DNA of 64,000 nt from Streptomyces griseus (lineage in GTDB: Bacteria > Actinomycetota > Actinomycetes > Streptomycetales > Streptomycetaceae). Each line of letters opens with the position of its first letter. The first letter of the stretch is position 1. This document shows positions 1 through 8,332 of the stretch, piece by piece. The stretch is taken from positions 1 through 64,000 of the forward strand of contig NZ_UAVD01000043.1 of the NCBI RefSeq assembly GCF_900460065.1, written 5' to 3'. The notes below the pieces were generated by a model. The model saw only the letters and a program-made list of their open reading frames with translations. It was not told the DNA's origin and did not search any database. Both the position numbers and the translations under genes were made by a program.

Positions 1-631
1 TCCGGAGCAGCGCCGCGTCCAGGCCGAGCAGCTCCAGCAGCTCGGGATCGTAGGCGCCGGTGGCGGTGGAGTACCAGCCGCTGCCCGAGGCGTCCCCGGG
101 GTCGGTGACGGCGACGCCCGCGAGGCGCTCGGTGAGGAAGTCGTGGGGGAGGCGGACGCCCGCCGCGTCCGCCGCGCTCGCCGGGTCGTTCTCGCGCAGC
201 CACTGCCACTTGGAGGCGGTGATCGAGGCGACCGGCACGGACCCGGTCCGCTCCGTCCAGGCCCCGGGCCCGCCGAGCGCGTCGGTGAGAGCGGCGGCCT
301 GCGGCGCGGAGCGGGTGTCGTTCCACAGCAGCGCGGGGCGCAGCGGCCGGCCCGCGCCGTCCAGCACGACGAGCCCGTGCTGCTGCCCGGCGACCGCGAT
401 GCCGGTGACCGCGCGAGCGGGGAGGCCGGACGCCTTCAGTCCGTCGGCCACGGCCTCGCACAGGGCCCGCCACCAGATCTCCGGATCGCTCTCCCGGGCC
501 CCGGCCTCGCCGGTGACCACATGGGGCGCGCGGCCCACGGCGAGCTGTTCGCCGGTCGCCGCGTCGATGAAGGCGGCCTTGGTGGACTGCGTCGAGCTGT
601 CCACGCCGATGACGACGGCGGGTGACGGCAT
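1..631 (-). CDS. xylB: Xylulokinase, N-terminal part (runs off the window edge)
   Basis: Phosphorylates D-xylulose to xylulose 5-phosphate, the second step of xylose use. About 210 N-terminal residues are visible. The protein starts MPSPAVVIGVDSSTQSTKAA, the phosphate-binding segment of FGGY kinases (about residues 8-19), followed by AGQQHGLVVLD and LLWNDTRSA, both typical of xylulokinases. The FGGY C-terminal half lies outside the window. The gene is divergent from xylA across about 220 bp, the usual arrangement in streptomycetes. No frameshift is seen in the visible part. Other FGGY sugar kinases share these motifs, but the xylA neighbour settles the substrate. Confidence 0.93.
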   Translation of the reverse strand, partial: MPSPAVVIGVDSSTQSTKAAFIDAATGEQLAVGRAPHVVTGEAGARESDPEIWWRALCEAVADGLKASGLPARAVTGIAVAGQQHGLVVLDGAGRPLRPALLWNDTRSAPQAAALTDALGGPGAWTERTGSVPVASITASKWQWLRENDPASAADAAGVRLPHDFLTERLAGVAVTDPGDASGSGWYSTATGAYDPELLELLGLDAALLR

Positions 632-851
632 GGGGAGCCTCTTTCGCACGGGACGGCCTGATCATTTGGCTGGGGCACGAACAAATTACGGGATGGCCGC
701 CGCCCTGCACAGGGGGCGGGGGAGGCTTCGCGCGTCAGGGGGGTTCCCTGGTCGAGCTGTGGTGTGCTTGATTAGTCATGACACTGAACAAATAGGGGTG
801 CCGGGCCGGCGGCCGGGAGCCCCGACGGTAGGCGAAGGCGGTCGGACGACG
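632..851. promoter_or_regulatory. xylB/xylA divergent promoter region with repeated GAACAAAT elements
   Basis: The intergenic region holds two copies of GAACAAAT, at 679-686 and 786-793, in the same orientation and inside locally AT-richer DNA. The first lies in an imperfect inverted repeat, ATTTG at 664-668 with CAAAT at 682-686. A ROK repressor gene follows xylA, and ROK/XylR operators in Bacillus contain similar TTTGTT/AACAAA half sites. The elements are therefore candidate operators for that repressor. No clear -10/-35 pair could be fixed. Confidence 0.4.
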
Positions 852-2018
852 ATGACGGAACGCTTCACCCCCACTCCCGAGGACAAGTTCAGCTTCGGCC
901 TGTGGACCGTGGGCTGGCAGGGCCGGGATCCCTTCGGGGACGCCACCCGCGCGGCCATCGACCCCGTGGAGTCGGTGCGGCGGCTCGCTGAGCTGGGAGC
1001 CTGGGGGGTGACCTTCCACGACGACGACCTGATCCCCTTCGGGGCGCCGGAGGCCGAGCGCGAGAGGATCGTCAAGCGCTTCCGCAAGGCGGTCGACGAC
1101 AGCGGTCTCGTCGTGCCCATGGTGACGACGAACCTCTTCACCCACCCCGTCTTCAAGGACGGCGGATTCACCGCCAACGACCGGGGGGTGCGCCGGTACG
1201 CACTCCGCAAGACCCTGCGCAACATCGACCTCGCCGTCGAGCTGGGGGCGACGACCTTCGTGGCGTGGGGCGGCCGCGAGGGGGCCGAGTCCGGCGGGGC
1301 GAAGGACGTCCGCCTCGCCCTCCACCGGATGAAGGAGGCCTTCGACCTGCTGGGCGAGTACGTCGTCGAGCAGGGCTACGACCTCCGTTTCGCCGTCGAG
1401 CCCAAGCCGAACGAGCCGCGCGGCGACATCCTGCTGCCGACCATCGGCCACGCCCTGGCCTTCATCGAGCGCCTGGAGCGTCCCGAGCTGGTCGGCGTCA
1501 ACCCGGAGACCGGCCACGAGCAGATGGCCGGGCTCAACTTCCCGCACGGCATCGCCCAGGCCATGTGGGCGGACAAGCTCTTCCACATCGACCTCAACGG
1601 CCAGTCCGGCATCAAGTACGACCAGGACCTGCGCTTCGGCGCGGGCGATCTGCGGCAGGCGTTCTGGCTCGTCGACCTGTTGGAGAGCGGCTACGAAGGC
1701 CCCCGCCACTTCGACTTCAAGCCCCCGCGCACCGAGGACCACGACGGTGTCTGGGCCTCGGCGGCGGGCTGCATGCGCAACTACCTCATCCTCAAGGAGC
1801 GCGCCGCAGCCTTCCGCGCCGACCCCGAGGTGCGGGCTGCCCTTCGCGCGTCCCGCCTGGACGAACTGGCCCGCCCCACCGCAGGCGACGGGCTGGCGGG
1901 CCTGCTCGCCGACCGCAACGCCTACGAGGACTTCGACGTGGACGCCGCCGCGGAACGCGGCATGGCCTTCGAGGCGCTGGACCAGCTCGCCATGGACCAC
2001 CTGCTCGCCGTGCGCTGA
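852..2018 (+). CDS. xylA: Xylose isomerase
   Basis: Interconverts D-xylose and D-xylulose (and glucose/fructose) in the cytoplasm using two divalent metals. The 388 residues match the length of Streptomyces xylose isomerases. The active site is intact: catalytic His56 in TFHDDD, metal ligands Glu183 and Lys185 in EPKPNE, Glu219 and His222 in NPETGHEQ, Asp247 in HIDLNG, Asp257/Asp259 in KYDQDL, and an Asp near 288 in HFDFKP. Each is offset by one or two from the numbering known for the S. rubiginosus enzyme. The reading frame is open far upstream, but homology begins at MTERFTPTPEDKFSFGLWTV, so this ATG is chosen although no strong Shine-Dalgarno sequence precedes it. Likely controlled by the ROK repressor encoded convergently downstream. 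Confidence 0.97.
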   Translation: MTERFTPTPEDKFSFGLWTVGWQGRDPFGDATRAAIDPVESVRRLAELGAWGVTFHDDDLIPFGAPEAERERIVKRFRKAVDDSGLVVPMVTTNLFTHPVFKDGGFTANDRGVRRYALRKTLRNIDLAVELGATTFVAWGGREGAESGGAKDVRLALHRMKEAFDLLGEYVVEQGYDLRFAVEPKPNEPRGDILLPTIGHALAFIERLERPELVGVNPETGHEQMAGLNFPHGIAQAMWADKLFHIDLNGQSGIKYDQDLRFGAGDLRQAFWLVDLLESGYEGPRHFDFKPPRTEDHDGVWASAAGCMRNYLILKERAAAFRADPEVRAALRASRLDELARPTAGDGLAGLLADRNAYEDFDVDAAAERGMAFEALDQLAMDHLLAVR

Positions 2019-2026
2019 CCCGTACC

Positions 2027-2053
2027 GGGCCGGACCCGCACCGGGTCCGGCCC
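2027..2053. terminator. Terminator hairpin after xylA
   Basis: Perfect 11-bp stem (2027-2037 with 2043-2053, arm GGGCCGGACCC) and a 5-nt loop, nine bases after the xylA stop. There is no T-run, as is common in Streptomyces. Confidence 0.7.
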
Positions 2054-2114
2054 ACCGGCTCCGGGCCGCTCGTTCCGCCGGGCCCCGCCCGCCCAGGTCG
2101 TTCCACCGGCTCAG

Positions 2115-2140
2115 GCCTGCCCGGCTGCCATCGGGCAGGC
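2115..2140. terminator. Second hairpin in the xylA/ROK convergent gap
   Basis: Perfect 8-bp stem GCCTGCCC (2115-2122) with GGGCAGGC (2133-2140) and a 10-nt loop. It lies between the convergent xylA and ROK genes and probably helps stop transcripts from both sides. The rest of the 2019-2270 gap is further GC-rich repeat material with repeated CTCGTTCCG words and no gene. Confidence 0.5.
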
Positions 2141-2270
2141 CCACCGGGCTCGTTCCGATGGTTCGGCCACCGTGCCGGGCCCGCCGGGTCCGGCCGACCC
2201 ACTCGTTCCGCCCGGTCCGGAGCACCGGGCCCGCCCGCCGGCTGAGCCGACCCCGGCCGGGCGGCCCCGC

Positions 2271-3518
2271 TCAGCCGCCGGACGGCTCCGCGTACGCCAC
2301 CGGATCGTCCAGCACGTCCTGCACCACGAGCGCCGCCGCGCCCCGCGCCGCGTCGCCCGCCACCGAGGACGCCCTGAGCCGCCCGCCGCCCGGGGACCAG
2401 AGCCCCGACACGACCCGGCCGGTCAGCTCCGCGTCGGCGGGCGGCGCCAGCCACGGCATCAGCCCCCGGTAGATCCCGCCGAGCACCACCGCGTCCGGGT
2501 CGATCAGGTTCACCGCGCCCGACAGCACCCGGCCCAGCATCCGGCCCGCCTCACCGACCGCGGCCACCGCGCGCGGGTCCCCGGCGTCCGCGCGCCGCTC
2601 CAGCTCCAGCACCCCCGAGGCGCCGCCGATCCCCTCGATCCCGGCCGCCCGCAGCAGCGCCGCCTGGCCGGCGTACTGCTCCAGGCACCCCCGCGAACCG
2701 CACCGGCACTCCGGTCCCTCGGGATCCACCACCACATGCCCGATCTCCCCGGCGAAACCGTGCGCACCGCGCAGCAGTTCGCCGCCCAGGACGAGCGCGC
2801 CGCCGACCCCGATCTCCCCGGTCAGATAGAGGAAGCTGCGCACATCCCCCAGACCGCCGAACCACAGCTCGGCCAGCGCCGCGAGATTCGCCTCGTTCTC
2901 CGAGGCGACCGGCAGCACCGGGTGGCCGGGGCGCAGGGCGGCCAGCGCCTCGGCGAACAGCCGCTGCGCCGGGACCTCGTTCCAGCCGAGGTTGGGGGCC
3001 TGCCGCACCGACCCGCCGGAGACGAGACCCGGCAGCGCCAGGGCCGCGCCCACCGGACGCAACTCCTGCTCGTACGCCGACTCCAGGGTCCGCGCGGCGA
3101 TCCGGGCCGCCCGGGCCAGGGCCTCCCCGGCGGGCGTGCCCCGGTTGTCGAGGTGCTCGGTCTGCCGGACCCGGCCGGTGCCCGCCAGGTCGACCACGCA
3201 CACCGAGACGTAATCGATGTTGATCTCCACGCCGAGCCCGGCCGGTCCGGTCCTGGCCACCTTGAGCGCGGTGCCGGGGCGGCCGGCCTGACCGCTGAAC
3301 GTCTTGCCCGACTCGGTGAGGAATCCGCTGTCCATCAGCTGCTCGACGAGCGAGGACACCGCGGCCCGGGTCAGCCCGACCCGGGCGGCGACTCCGGCCC
3401 GGGTCGCCTCGCCCCGCTCGCCCTCGTCCCGTACGGCGCGGAGTACCAGGCTCAGATTGTGCCGTCGCACGGTGTCCTTGTCGGCCTTGGGCCCCAGCGG
3501 AGTGAGGATGCTCTTCAT
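2271..3518 (-). CDS. ROK-family transcriptional repressor, XylR-like
   Basis: DNA-binding sugar-responsive repressor, 415 residues, the usual length for ROK repressors. An N-terminal winged helix (about 15-80, ATRAGVAARVGLTRAAVSSL) precedes the ROK sugar-kinase-like domain from about residue 93 (GVEINIDYVSVCVVDLAGTG). The ROK signature is intact: AGEIGHVVVD at 256-265 and the zinc cluster CRCGSRGCLEQ, with Cys271, Cys273 and Cys278. The start is placed at MKSILTPLGPKADKDTV, 39 residues inside the longest open frame, because the upstream part is low-complexity and unlike the family. Position next to xylAB suggests it represses xylose genes, with xylose as likely inducer; this is inference from context. 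Confidence 0.88.
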   Translation of the reverse strand: MKSILTPLGPKADKDTVRRHNLSLVLRAVRDEGERGEATRAGVAARVGLTRAAVSSLVEQLMDSGFLTESGKTFSGQAGRPGTALKVARTGPAGLGVEINIDYVSVCVVDLAGTGRVRQTEHLDNRGTPAGEALARAARIAARTLESAYEQELRPVGAALALPGLVSGGSVRQAPNLGWNEVPAQRLFAEALAALRPGHPVLPVASENEANLAALAELWFGGLGDVRSFLYLTGEIGVGGALVLGGELLRGAHGFAGEIGHVVVDPEGPECRCGSRGCLEQYAGQAALLRAAGIEGIGGASGVLELERRADAGDPRAVAAVGEAGRMLGRVLSGAVNLIDPDAVVLGGIYRGLMPWLAPPADAELTGRVVSGLWSPGGGRLRASSVAGDAARGAAALVVQDVLDDPVAYAEPSGG

Positions 3519-3654
3519 ATCGTCGCCGAGCCTATGCGATGCGGGGCTCCCGGTGGGGCGGCGGGAACGCGTCGTAGCGCGGAAGAGGCGGGGACCGTCA
3601 CGGAGGGGCGGTCCGGGCCGTCCGGCCCGGACCACCCCCTCGGTCGTGCTCGGC

Positions 3655-4314
3655 TCAGGGCTTCGCGCCCCGGTCCTTCAGCATGCCGGCCATCAGGCCG
3701 ATCTCCGACTCCTGGCCGAGGACCATGCCCGCCGCCAGATCCCGGATGGCGTCCGTCTTCGCCGCGCCGGCCGCCGCCTGCGCCATGTCCGCGCCGGCGC
3801 GGTGGTGCACGGTCATCAGCCGCAGGAACAGCACCTCGGCCTTCTCGCCCTTCGCGGCCGAGAGGGCCGCCAGCTCCGCGTCGGTGGCCATGCCCGGCAT
3901 CAGCGAACCGTCGTAGGTCGGGGTGAGGGCGTGCCCCATCCACTCCATCGGCGGTCCGGCGGCGCTCTTGGGCAGCCCCCACAGCTCCAGCCAGCCCAGC
4001 ATCATGCCGCGCTGGTTGGCCTGGGTGTTGATGATGTCGTACGCGAGGCGGCGCACGTCCTCGTCGTCGGTGCGGTCCCGCACGATGAACGACATCTCGA
4101 CCGCCTGCTGGTGGTGGATCGCCATGTCCCGGGCGAAGCCCGCGTCCACCGAGTCCTCCGCGGGGGCGGACCGCGCCGCCGCGGACGCCCCGGACGGGGA
4201 GGCCGCGGAGGGGCGTACGACCATCAGCGCCACCAGCCCCAGCGCCAGGAGCAGTACGGCGGCCCCCGCGAGGACCATCCGGCGGGTGGAGCCGGAGGAC
4301 GTCAGGGCGGTCAC
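3655..4314 (-). CDS. Membrane-anchored DUF305 protein
   Basis: 219 residues with one N-terminal membrane segment (about 13-34) and an extracytoplasmic DUF305 domain of ferritin-like helices. The two hallmark His pairs are present: MAIHHQQAVEMS (His67-His68) and LMTVHHRAGADM (His170-His171). Such His/Met-rich pairs have been linked with metal, often copper, handling in this family, but no function is proven here. The GTG start overlaps the stop of the DUF3105 gene by 4 bp (GTGA), so the two are translationally coupled. The pairing DUF3105-DUF305 recurs in actinobacteria. Confidence 0.88.
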   Translation of the reverse strand: MTALTSSGSTRRMVLAGAAVLLLALGLVALMVVRPSAASPSGASAAARSAPAEDSVDAGFARDMAIHHQQAVEMSFIVRDRTDDEDVRRLAYDIINTQANQRGMMLGWLELWGLPKSAAGPPMEWMGHALTPTYDGSLMPGMATDAELAALSAAKGEKAEVLFLRLMTVHHRAGADMAQAAAGAAKTDAIRDLAAGMVLGQESEIGLMAGMLKDRGAKP

Positions 4315-4961
4315 TTGTCCAGCCCACCGGTGCAGGCGGCCCCCGGCTCAGGGGTCTGCGGGCCCTGCACGTACTTGGTGAAGAACTGGGCCACCCGGTC
4401 GTCGGTGGCGCTCTTGACCGTCACCTGCTTGCCCCACGCGCTGAGCACCAACGGGTCCTTCTGGTCCTTGACCGGGCTCATCAGGGAGTACGGAGTCGAC
4501 TTGACCTTCTTGGTCAGCGCCTCGACGTCGGCGTCCGAGGCCTTGTCGTTGTACGTCACCCAGACCGCGCCGTGCTCCAGCGAGTGCACGGCGTTCTCCT
4601 TCGCTATCTCGTCGGTGTAGACGTCCGCGTTGCAGTTCATCCAGACCTGGTTGTGGTCGCCGCCGACGGGCGGGTTCATCGGGTAGTCGACCTTGGTCGT
4701 CACGTGCTCCCGCCCCAGGTCGTCCCAACTGCGCTCGCCGGTGACCGGCGAGGTTCGGGCCTGGTTCTCCTTCTCTTCCTTCTCGTTCGCCTGCGACATC
4801 AGATAGCCGCCCCCGGCGACCAGGGCGGCGACCACGGCCACCGACGCGCTGATGGTGATGATGCGGACCCGCCGCTCACGGGCGCGCTCCTTGCGGCGCG
4901 CCTCCTCGAGCTTGGCGCGACGCGCCGAGGCCGGGTTGTTCTGGTTCTTGGCGGAAGCCAT
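4311..4961 (-). CDS. Membrane-anchored DUF3105 protein
   Basis: 216 residues. A charged N-terminal helix (about 10-32, rich in Arg/Glu/Lys) precedes one membrane segment (33-55) and an extracytoplasmic DUF3105 domain. Family motifs are visible: NPPVGGDH at 96-103, Cys110 in VWMNCNADVY, and HSLEHGAVWV at 126-135. A second Cys sits in the C-terminal GAACTGG. The start is the ATG preceded by GAGGA at about 10 bases; the frame stays open upstream but without homology. First gene of a two-gene unit with the DUF305 gene. Molecular function unknown. Confidence 0.88.
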   Translation of the reverse strand: MASAKNQNNPASARRAKLEEARRKERARERRVRIITISASVAVVAALVAGGGYLMSQANEKEEKENQARTSPVTGERSWDDLGREHVTTKVDYPMNPPVGGDHNQVWMNCNADVYTDEIAKENAVHSLEHGAVWVTYNDKASDADVEALTKKVKSTPYSLMSPVKDQKDPLVLSAWGKQVTVKSATDDRVAQFFTKYVQGPQTPEPGAACTGGLDK

Positions 4962-5085
4962 GGGATGTCCTCGTCGTTCAACCGGTGCATTCAGGCGATG
5001 CACGGTGGGGGAAGGGGTGCGGGCAGGCGGAAAACCGCTCCCGGTGAACCGGCGCCGGGGCGCGGCGGGAGAGCGGGACCGGCCT

Positions 5086-5517
5086 CTAGATCCGCTGGAC
5101 CTGAAGGCGTAGTTGATCGACGGAACGCACCCCGTCGTGCGCGGGACCCCGGATGGCCGCCGCGCCGGTGAGCGGAGCGGCGGGGACGAAGGTCACGGGC
5201 GAGGGAACGGCGACGGGGGCGGACGGCGCCGGAAGCACGACGGCCGCCGTGTGCGTCGAGCCGCCGTGGCACGACGTCCCGAGCCCGCGGTCCGCGGGGG
5301 AGGCCAGGACGACCGGTTCGAACGCGGCGTCGGGCGTCGGGGTGAAGGCACGGACGGTGCTCCCCCCTGCCGGGCCCACCGGACCCGCCGCGACGGCGGG
5401 CGAGGTGGTGACCGAGCAGCAGAAGAGCATGGCGAGGAGGAAGAACACCCAGCCCAGGGCGACGGGCGTGCGGGAGCGGTGCCGCTGCCGGTCCGTCCGC
5501 GTGCTCACCCTGGTCAT
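5086..5517 (-). CDS. Small hypothetical membrane or secreted protein
   Basis: 143 residues, not recognised. It begins with a basic stretch (RVSTRTDRQRHRSRTP), then a hydrophobic segment (about 20-42, GWVFFLLAMLFCCS) containing two Cys, then an Ala/Pro/Val-rich tail. The layout is that of a one-pass membrane protein or a secreted protein with a long signal. It is transcribed away from the FUSC gene and could share the 5.5-5.65 kb regulatory region. Coding potential rests on frame length and the clear hydrophobic segment; no domain is seen. Confidence 0.6.
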   Translation of the reverse strand: MTRVSTRTDRQRHRSRTPVALGWVFFLLAMLFCCSVTTSPAVAAGPVGPAGGSTVRAFTPTPDAAFEPVVLASPADRGLGTSCHGGSTHTAAVVLPAPSAPVAVPSPVTFVPAAPLTGAAAIRGPAHDGVRSVDQLRLQVQRI

Positions 5518-5620
5518 CGCCCGTCATCGTAGTGGGTGCATGAAGATTCAAAGAATATGGGTCGCGCTGTCCGCGGCACAGTGTGCCCGAGTCGCCGCCG
5601 CTCGAACAGAGTCCAAATGA

Positions 5621-5652
5621 TTTACAGGTGTAATACCTGTTAACGTATATGG
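5621..5652. promoter_or_regulatory. Palindromic operator over the FUSC-MarR promoter
   Basis: Perfect inverted repeat ACAGGT-GTAAT-ACCTGT at 5624-5640 in an AT-rich patch just upstream of the FUSC start. A TTTACA-like -35 (5621-5626) overlaps its left arm and TAACGT (5641-5646), a possible -10, abuts its right arm. There is no Shine-Dalgarno sequence before the GTG at 5653, so the transcript may be leaderless. MarR proteins usually bind such 16-20 bp palindromes in their own promoter, and the MarR gene is the second gene of this unit. Confidence 0.5.
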
Positions 5653-7368
5653 GTGACCGATACACCTATTCGCTCGGGGCGACGCCCGGCCCGGGCCCTC
5701 CCGCTGGCCCCGGCCCTCCGGCTCGCACAACCGTCGGACACCTGGTTCAAGCCCGCCCTCAGCGTGGTCGCCGCCTCCGCCGCGCCCCAGCTGACGCTTC
5801 TGGCCCTCGGCAGGCTGGACCTCGTGATGTACACGATGGCCGGTTCGCTCTGCGCGCTCTACGGTCACGGTCTCCCGTACGCCCGACGGGCCGGGGCCGT
5901 CGCGGGCGTCGTCCTCGGCATGACGGCCTCGCTCGCCGTCTCCCTGGTCGCCGCGTCGCTCACCGCGTCGACCGCCGTGCTCATCGCCGTCGGGGCGCTG
6001 CTCGCCGCCGCCCAGAAGGTGCTGTGCGACGCCACCCGGATCGGGCCGCCCGGTCATGTGATCTTCACCTTCGTCAGCTCCGCCGCCCTCTTCGCCCCGC
6101 AGCGCCCGGAGCAGATCCCCGGCCACCTCGCGCTGACCCTCTGCGCGGGCGGGTTCGCCTGGCTGGTCGCCGTCGCCCCCGCCCTGGTCCGTCGCGAGGG
6201 GCCCGAACGCCGGGCCGTCGCCCGCGCCCTGGAAGCCGCGGCCGCGTGCGCCGCCGACCCCGGCCCCCGGACCCGCAACGCCGCGGCCGCCGCCGTCCAC
6301 GCCGCCTGGCAGTGCCTGCTCGCCTCCGGCCGCCCCACCCCCGTGCGCCGGGCGTTGGAGCGCCTGGTGGTGCACGCCGAAGCGGCCTTCGCGACTCCGC
6401 GCCCCGGGGGCGGAACCGTGGATCCGGACCGGCTGCGCGCCTGGGCCGTCCAGGCCCGGGCCCGGGGGCCCGTGCCCACGCCGCCGCCGGCCCCCGGCAC
6501 CGCCGACGAGCTCTACGGCATCGACGCGGAACGCGCCGCCCTGCGGGCCCCCGAAGGCCGCCGCGCGGCCCGTCGCGCCCTGCTCCACCGCCTCGGCCCC
6601 GGATCCCCGCTGCTGCCGGTCGCCGTCCGCACCCTGATCGGCTGCGCGCTCGCCGGATACCTCTGCGCCGCGCTCGGCGTCGGCCGCCCCTACTGGGCGA
6701 TCGTCACGGCCGCCTCCCTCTACCAGGCCAACATCACCCTGTCGTGGAACCGCACCCTCCAGCGCACCCTCGGCAACCTCCTGGGCGTACTCGTCTTCGC
6801 CGCCGCTCTCCCCGTGTCCCGGATCAGCCCGCTCGCCCTCGTCTGCTGCTGCCTCTTCTTCGGCTTCGCCGCCGAAGCCCTCATCACCCGCAACTACTGG
6901 CTCGGCTCCGTCGCGGTGACCCCGATGGCCCTGCTGATCCTGGAGTTCGGCGGCGCCCATCCGGCCGGGGAACTCATCGGCGACCGGGTCCTGGACACCG
7001 TCCTCGGGGCGGTCGTCGGCTTCCTGGCCGCGACGCTGGTCACCAACCGGCGGGCGGCGGGGCGCGTCGAGCGGGCGCTCGACGCCCTCGGCCGGGCCGT
7101 CGCCGACGCCGAACGGGCCGGGGCCGACCCCGGGGCGGCGCCCGCGGCACGGGACCGGGCGCGCCGGGCCCTCACCGCGAGCCTGGTCGAACTGCGCGAG
7201 GCCGGGGACACCGCCGCGGGCGAATGGTGGCAGCGTGCCCTGCCCGAGCAGCGCCTTCTCGCGGCCGAGCAGGCCGGACACCGTACGCTCGCCGCGACAG
7301 CAGAACGGCGGGGGCCCGGGCGCGAAGCGCCTCCCGCGGCCCACGCCCCTTCGATCGGAGCGGAGTGA
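5653..7368 (+). CDS. FUSC-family (fusaric acid resistance-like) membrane protein
   Basis: 571 residues. Two hydrophobic blocks (about 30-180 and 315-470), each with several membrane segments, are separated by a soluble Ala/Arg-rich region: the duplicated layout of FUSC/aromatic-acid exporter proteins. The second block contains RTLIGCALAGYLCAALGVG and YWAIVTAASLYQANITLSWN, typical of the FUSC core. Likely exports a weak aromatic acid or similar compound; substrate unknown. The GTG start is chosen because it fits the hydrophobic N-terminus; an ATG four bases earlier is in another frame. The stop overlaps the MarR start by 4 bp, so regulator and exporter are coupled. Confidence 0.85.
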   Translation: MTDTPIRSGRRPARALPLAPALRLAQPSDTWFKPALSVVAASAAPQLTLLALGRLDLVMYTMAGSLCALYGHGLPYARRAGAVAGVVLGMTASLAVSLVAASLTASTAVLIAVGALLAAAQKVLCDATRIGPPGHVIFTFVSSAALFAPQRPEQIPGHLALTLCAGGFAWLVAVAPALVRREGPERRAVARALEAAAACAADPGPRTRNAAAAAVHAAWQCLLASGRPTPVRRALERLVVHAEAAFATPRPGGGTVDPDRLRAWAVQARARGPVPTPPPAPGTADELYGIDAERAALRAPEGRRAARRALLHRLGPGSPLLPVAVRTLIGCALAGYLCAALGVGRPYWAIVTAASLYQANITLSWNRTLQRTLGNLLGVLVFAAALPVSRISPLALVCCCLFFGFAAEALITRNYWLGSVAVTPMALLILEFGGAHPAGELIGDRVLDTVLGAVVGFLAATLVTNRRAAGRVERALDALGRAVADAERAGADPGAAPAARDRARRALTASLVELREAGDTAAGEWWQRALPEQRLLAAEQAGHRTLAATAERRGPGREAPPAAHAPSIGAE

Positions 7369-7871
7369 CCGACGACATCGTTGCCTCGGTGGTCCGGCAG
7401 TGGCAGACCGTCAACCCCGGGCTCGACACCGGACCGATGGAGATCATCGGCCGGATCAACCGCTGCGCCGCCCTGCTCCAGCAGGCGGAGGACGCCCCGT
7501 TGCGTTCCGCCGGACTGACCCGCGCGGAATTCGACCTCCTCGGCGCCGTACGCAGGACGGACCGGGAACTGACCCCCGGTGAACTGGCCCGCGAGACCTT
7601 CTCCTCCGGGGCCGCCGTCACCAAGCGGCTCCGCTCCCTCCAGGACCGCGCCCTGGTCGAGCGCCGGGGCGACGCCCGGGACCGTCGGGTCGCCCATGTC
7701 CGGCTCACCGACGAGGGCCGGGCCCTGGTCGACCGGCTGCTGCCCGAACAGCTCGCCTACGAACGCGCGGTGCTCGCCGGTCTGGACGGCGACGCGCGAG
7801 ACGAACTGGGCTCCAGACTGGGCGAGTTGCTCGTGCAGCTGGAGGGGCGGCTCGGCGGAGCCCGGCGCTGA
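7365..7871 (+). CDS. MarR-family transcriptional regulator
   Basis: 168 residues, typical MarR length. The winged helix spans about 45-122: LRSAGLTRAEFDLLGAV, then the recognition helix FSSGAAVTKRLRSLQDR and the basic wing RRGDARDRRVAHVRL. N- and C-terminal helices (VVRQWQ and the Leu-rich end) would form the dimer interface. Encoded immediately behind the FUSC gene with a GTGA overlap, it is most likely a ligand-released repressor of the pair acting at the palindrome at 5624-5640. The ligand is probably the exporter substrate, which is not known. Confidence 0.92.
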   Translation: MTDDIVASVVRQWQTVNPGLDTGPMEIIGRINRCAALLQQAEDAPLRSAGLTRAEFDLLGAVRRTDRELTPGELARETFSSGAAVTKRLRSLQDRALVERRGDARDRRVAHVRLTDEGRALVDRLLPEQLAYERAVLAGLDGDARDELGSRLGELLVQLEGRLGGARR

Positions 7872-8332
7872 CCGGGCGGCCCGGCCCGGGCCGCGGCAGT
7901 CACGTCAGTGCGGCGTTTTCGCGTGTCACTCGCCCGCCGGTCACGAATCTGCACCTTTCGATCCGGTTCGCTCACCTGTGCCGTTGTCCTGTTGTGCTCG
8001 GTGAAGGGCGCCCGTGCGAGGCCGATTTGCCCGCATGAGGGACGTTTGCCGACCTCGACTGCTTCTCCTTTCGGGCCGTGTGGCGCTCCTGGTGAATCAA
8101 TTTCAGCCATGCTTACTCACCGCGCACGCTCCGCAGCGCAGCGTGCAAAAACTGGCGAGTGTATTCCTCTCGGAGGGCTTCCGCAGGGGGTTGGGTGAAT
8201 ATGCCGAAGCACTGTTCTGATCTGGCTAAGCTCACGCGCAGTGAAGTCGAGTTGAGATGAATTCGAGCACTTGTTCCTGAGTCTCCGCTCACGTGCGCAT
8301 ACATCCCGGAATCAACCGCCAGAGGGTTTTAG
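7872..8332. other. Gene-free region upstream of the conservon
   Basis: About 460 bp without a convincing gene, with lower G+C than its surroundings, especially 8040-8330. A short open frame on the plus strand ending at 8220 has codon use unlike Streptomyces genes and is not called. The region probably carries the cvn promoter and a long 5' leader. No clear -10/-35 pair or strong Shine-Dalgarno sequence was found before the cvnA ATG. Confidence 0.4.

Noticed and set aside
60..851. In-frame upstream extension of xylA
   Set aside because: Open only because of high G+C; it runs antisense to xylB and has no isomerase homology. The family N-terminus begins at 852.
4311..7697. Large minus-strand frame antisense to the FUSC gene and similar shadows elsewhere
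   Set aside because: Antisense frames are expected in high-G+C coding DNA; the sense genes have clear motifs.
8014..8220. Short plus-strand frame upstream of cvnA
   Set aside because: Codon use is unlike Streptomyces genes and there is no recognisable product; more likely promoter/leader DNA.
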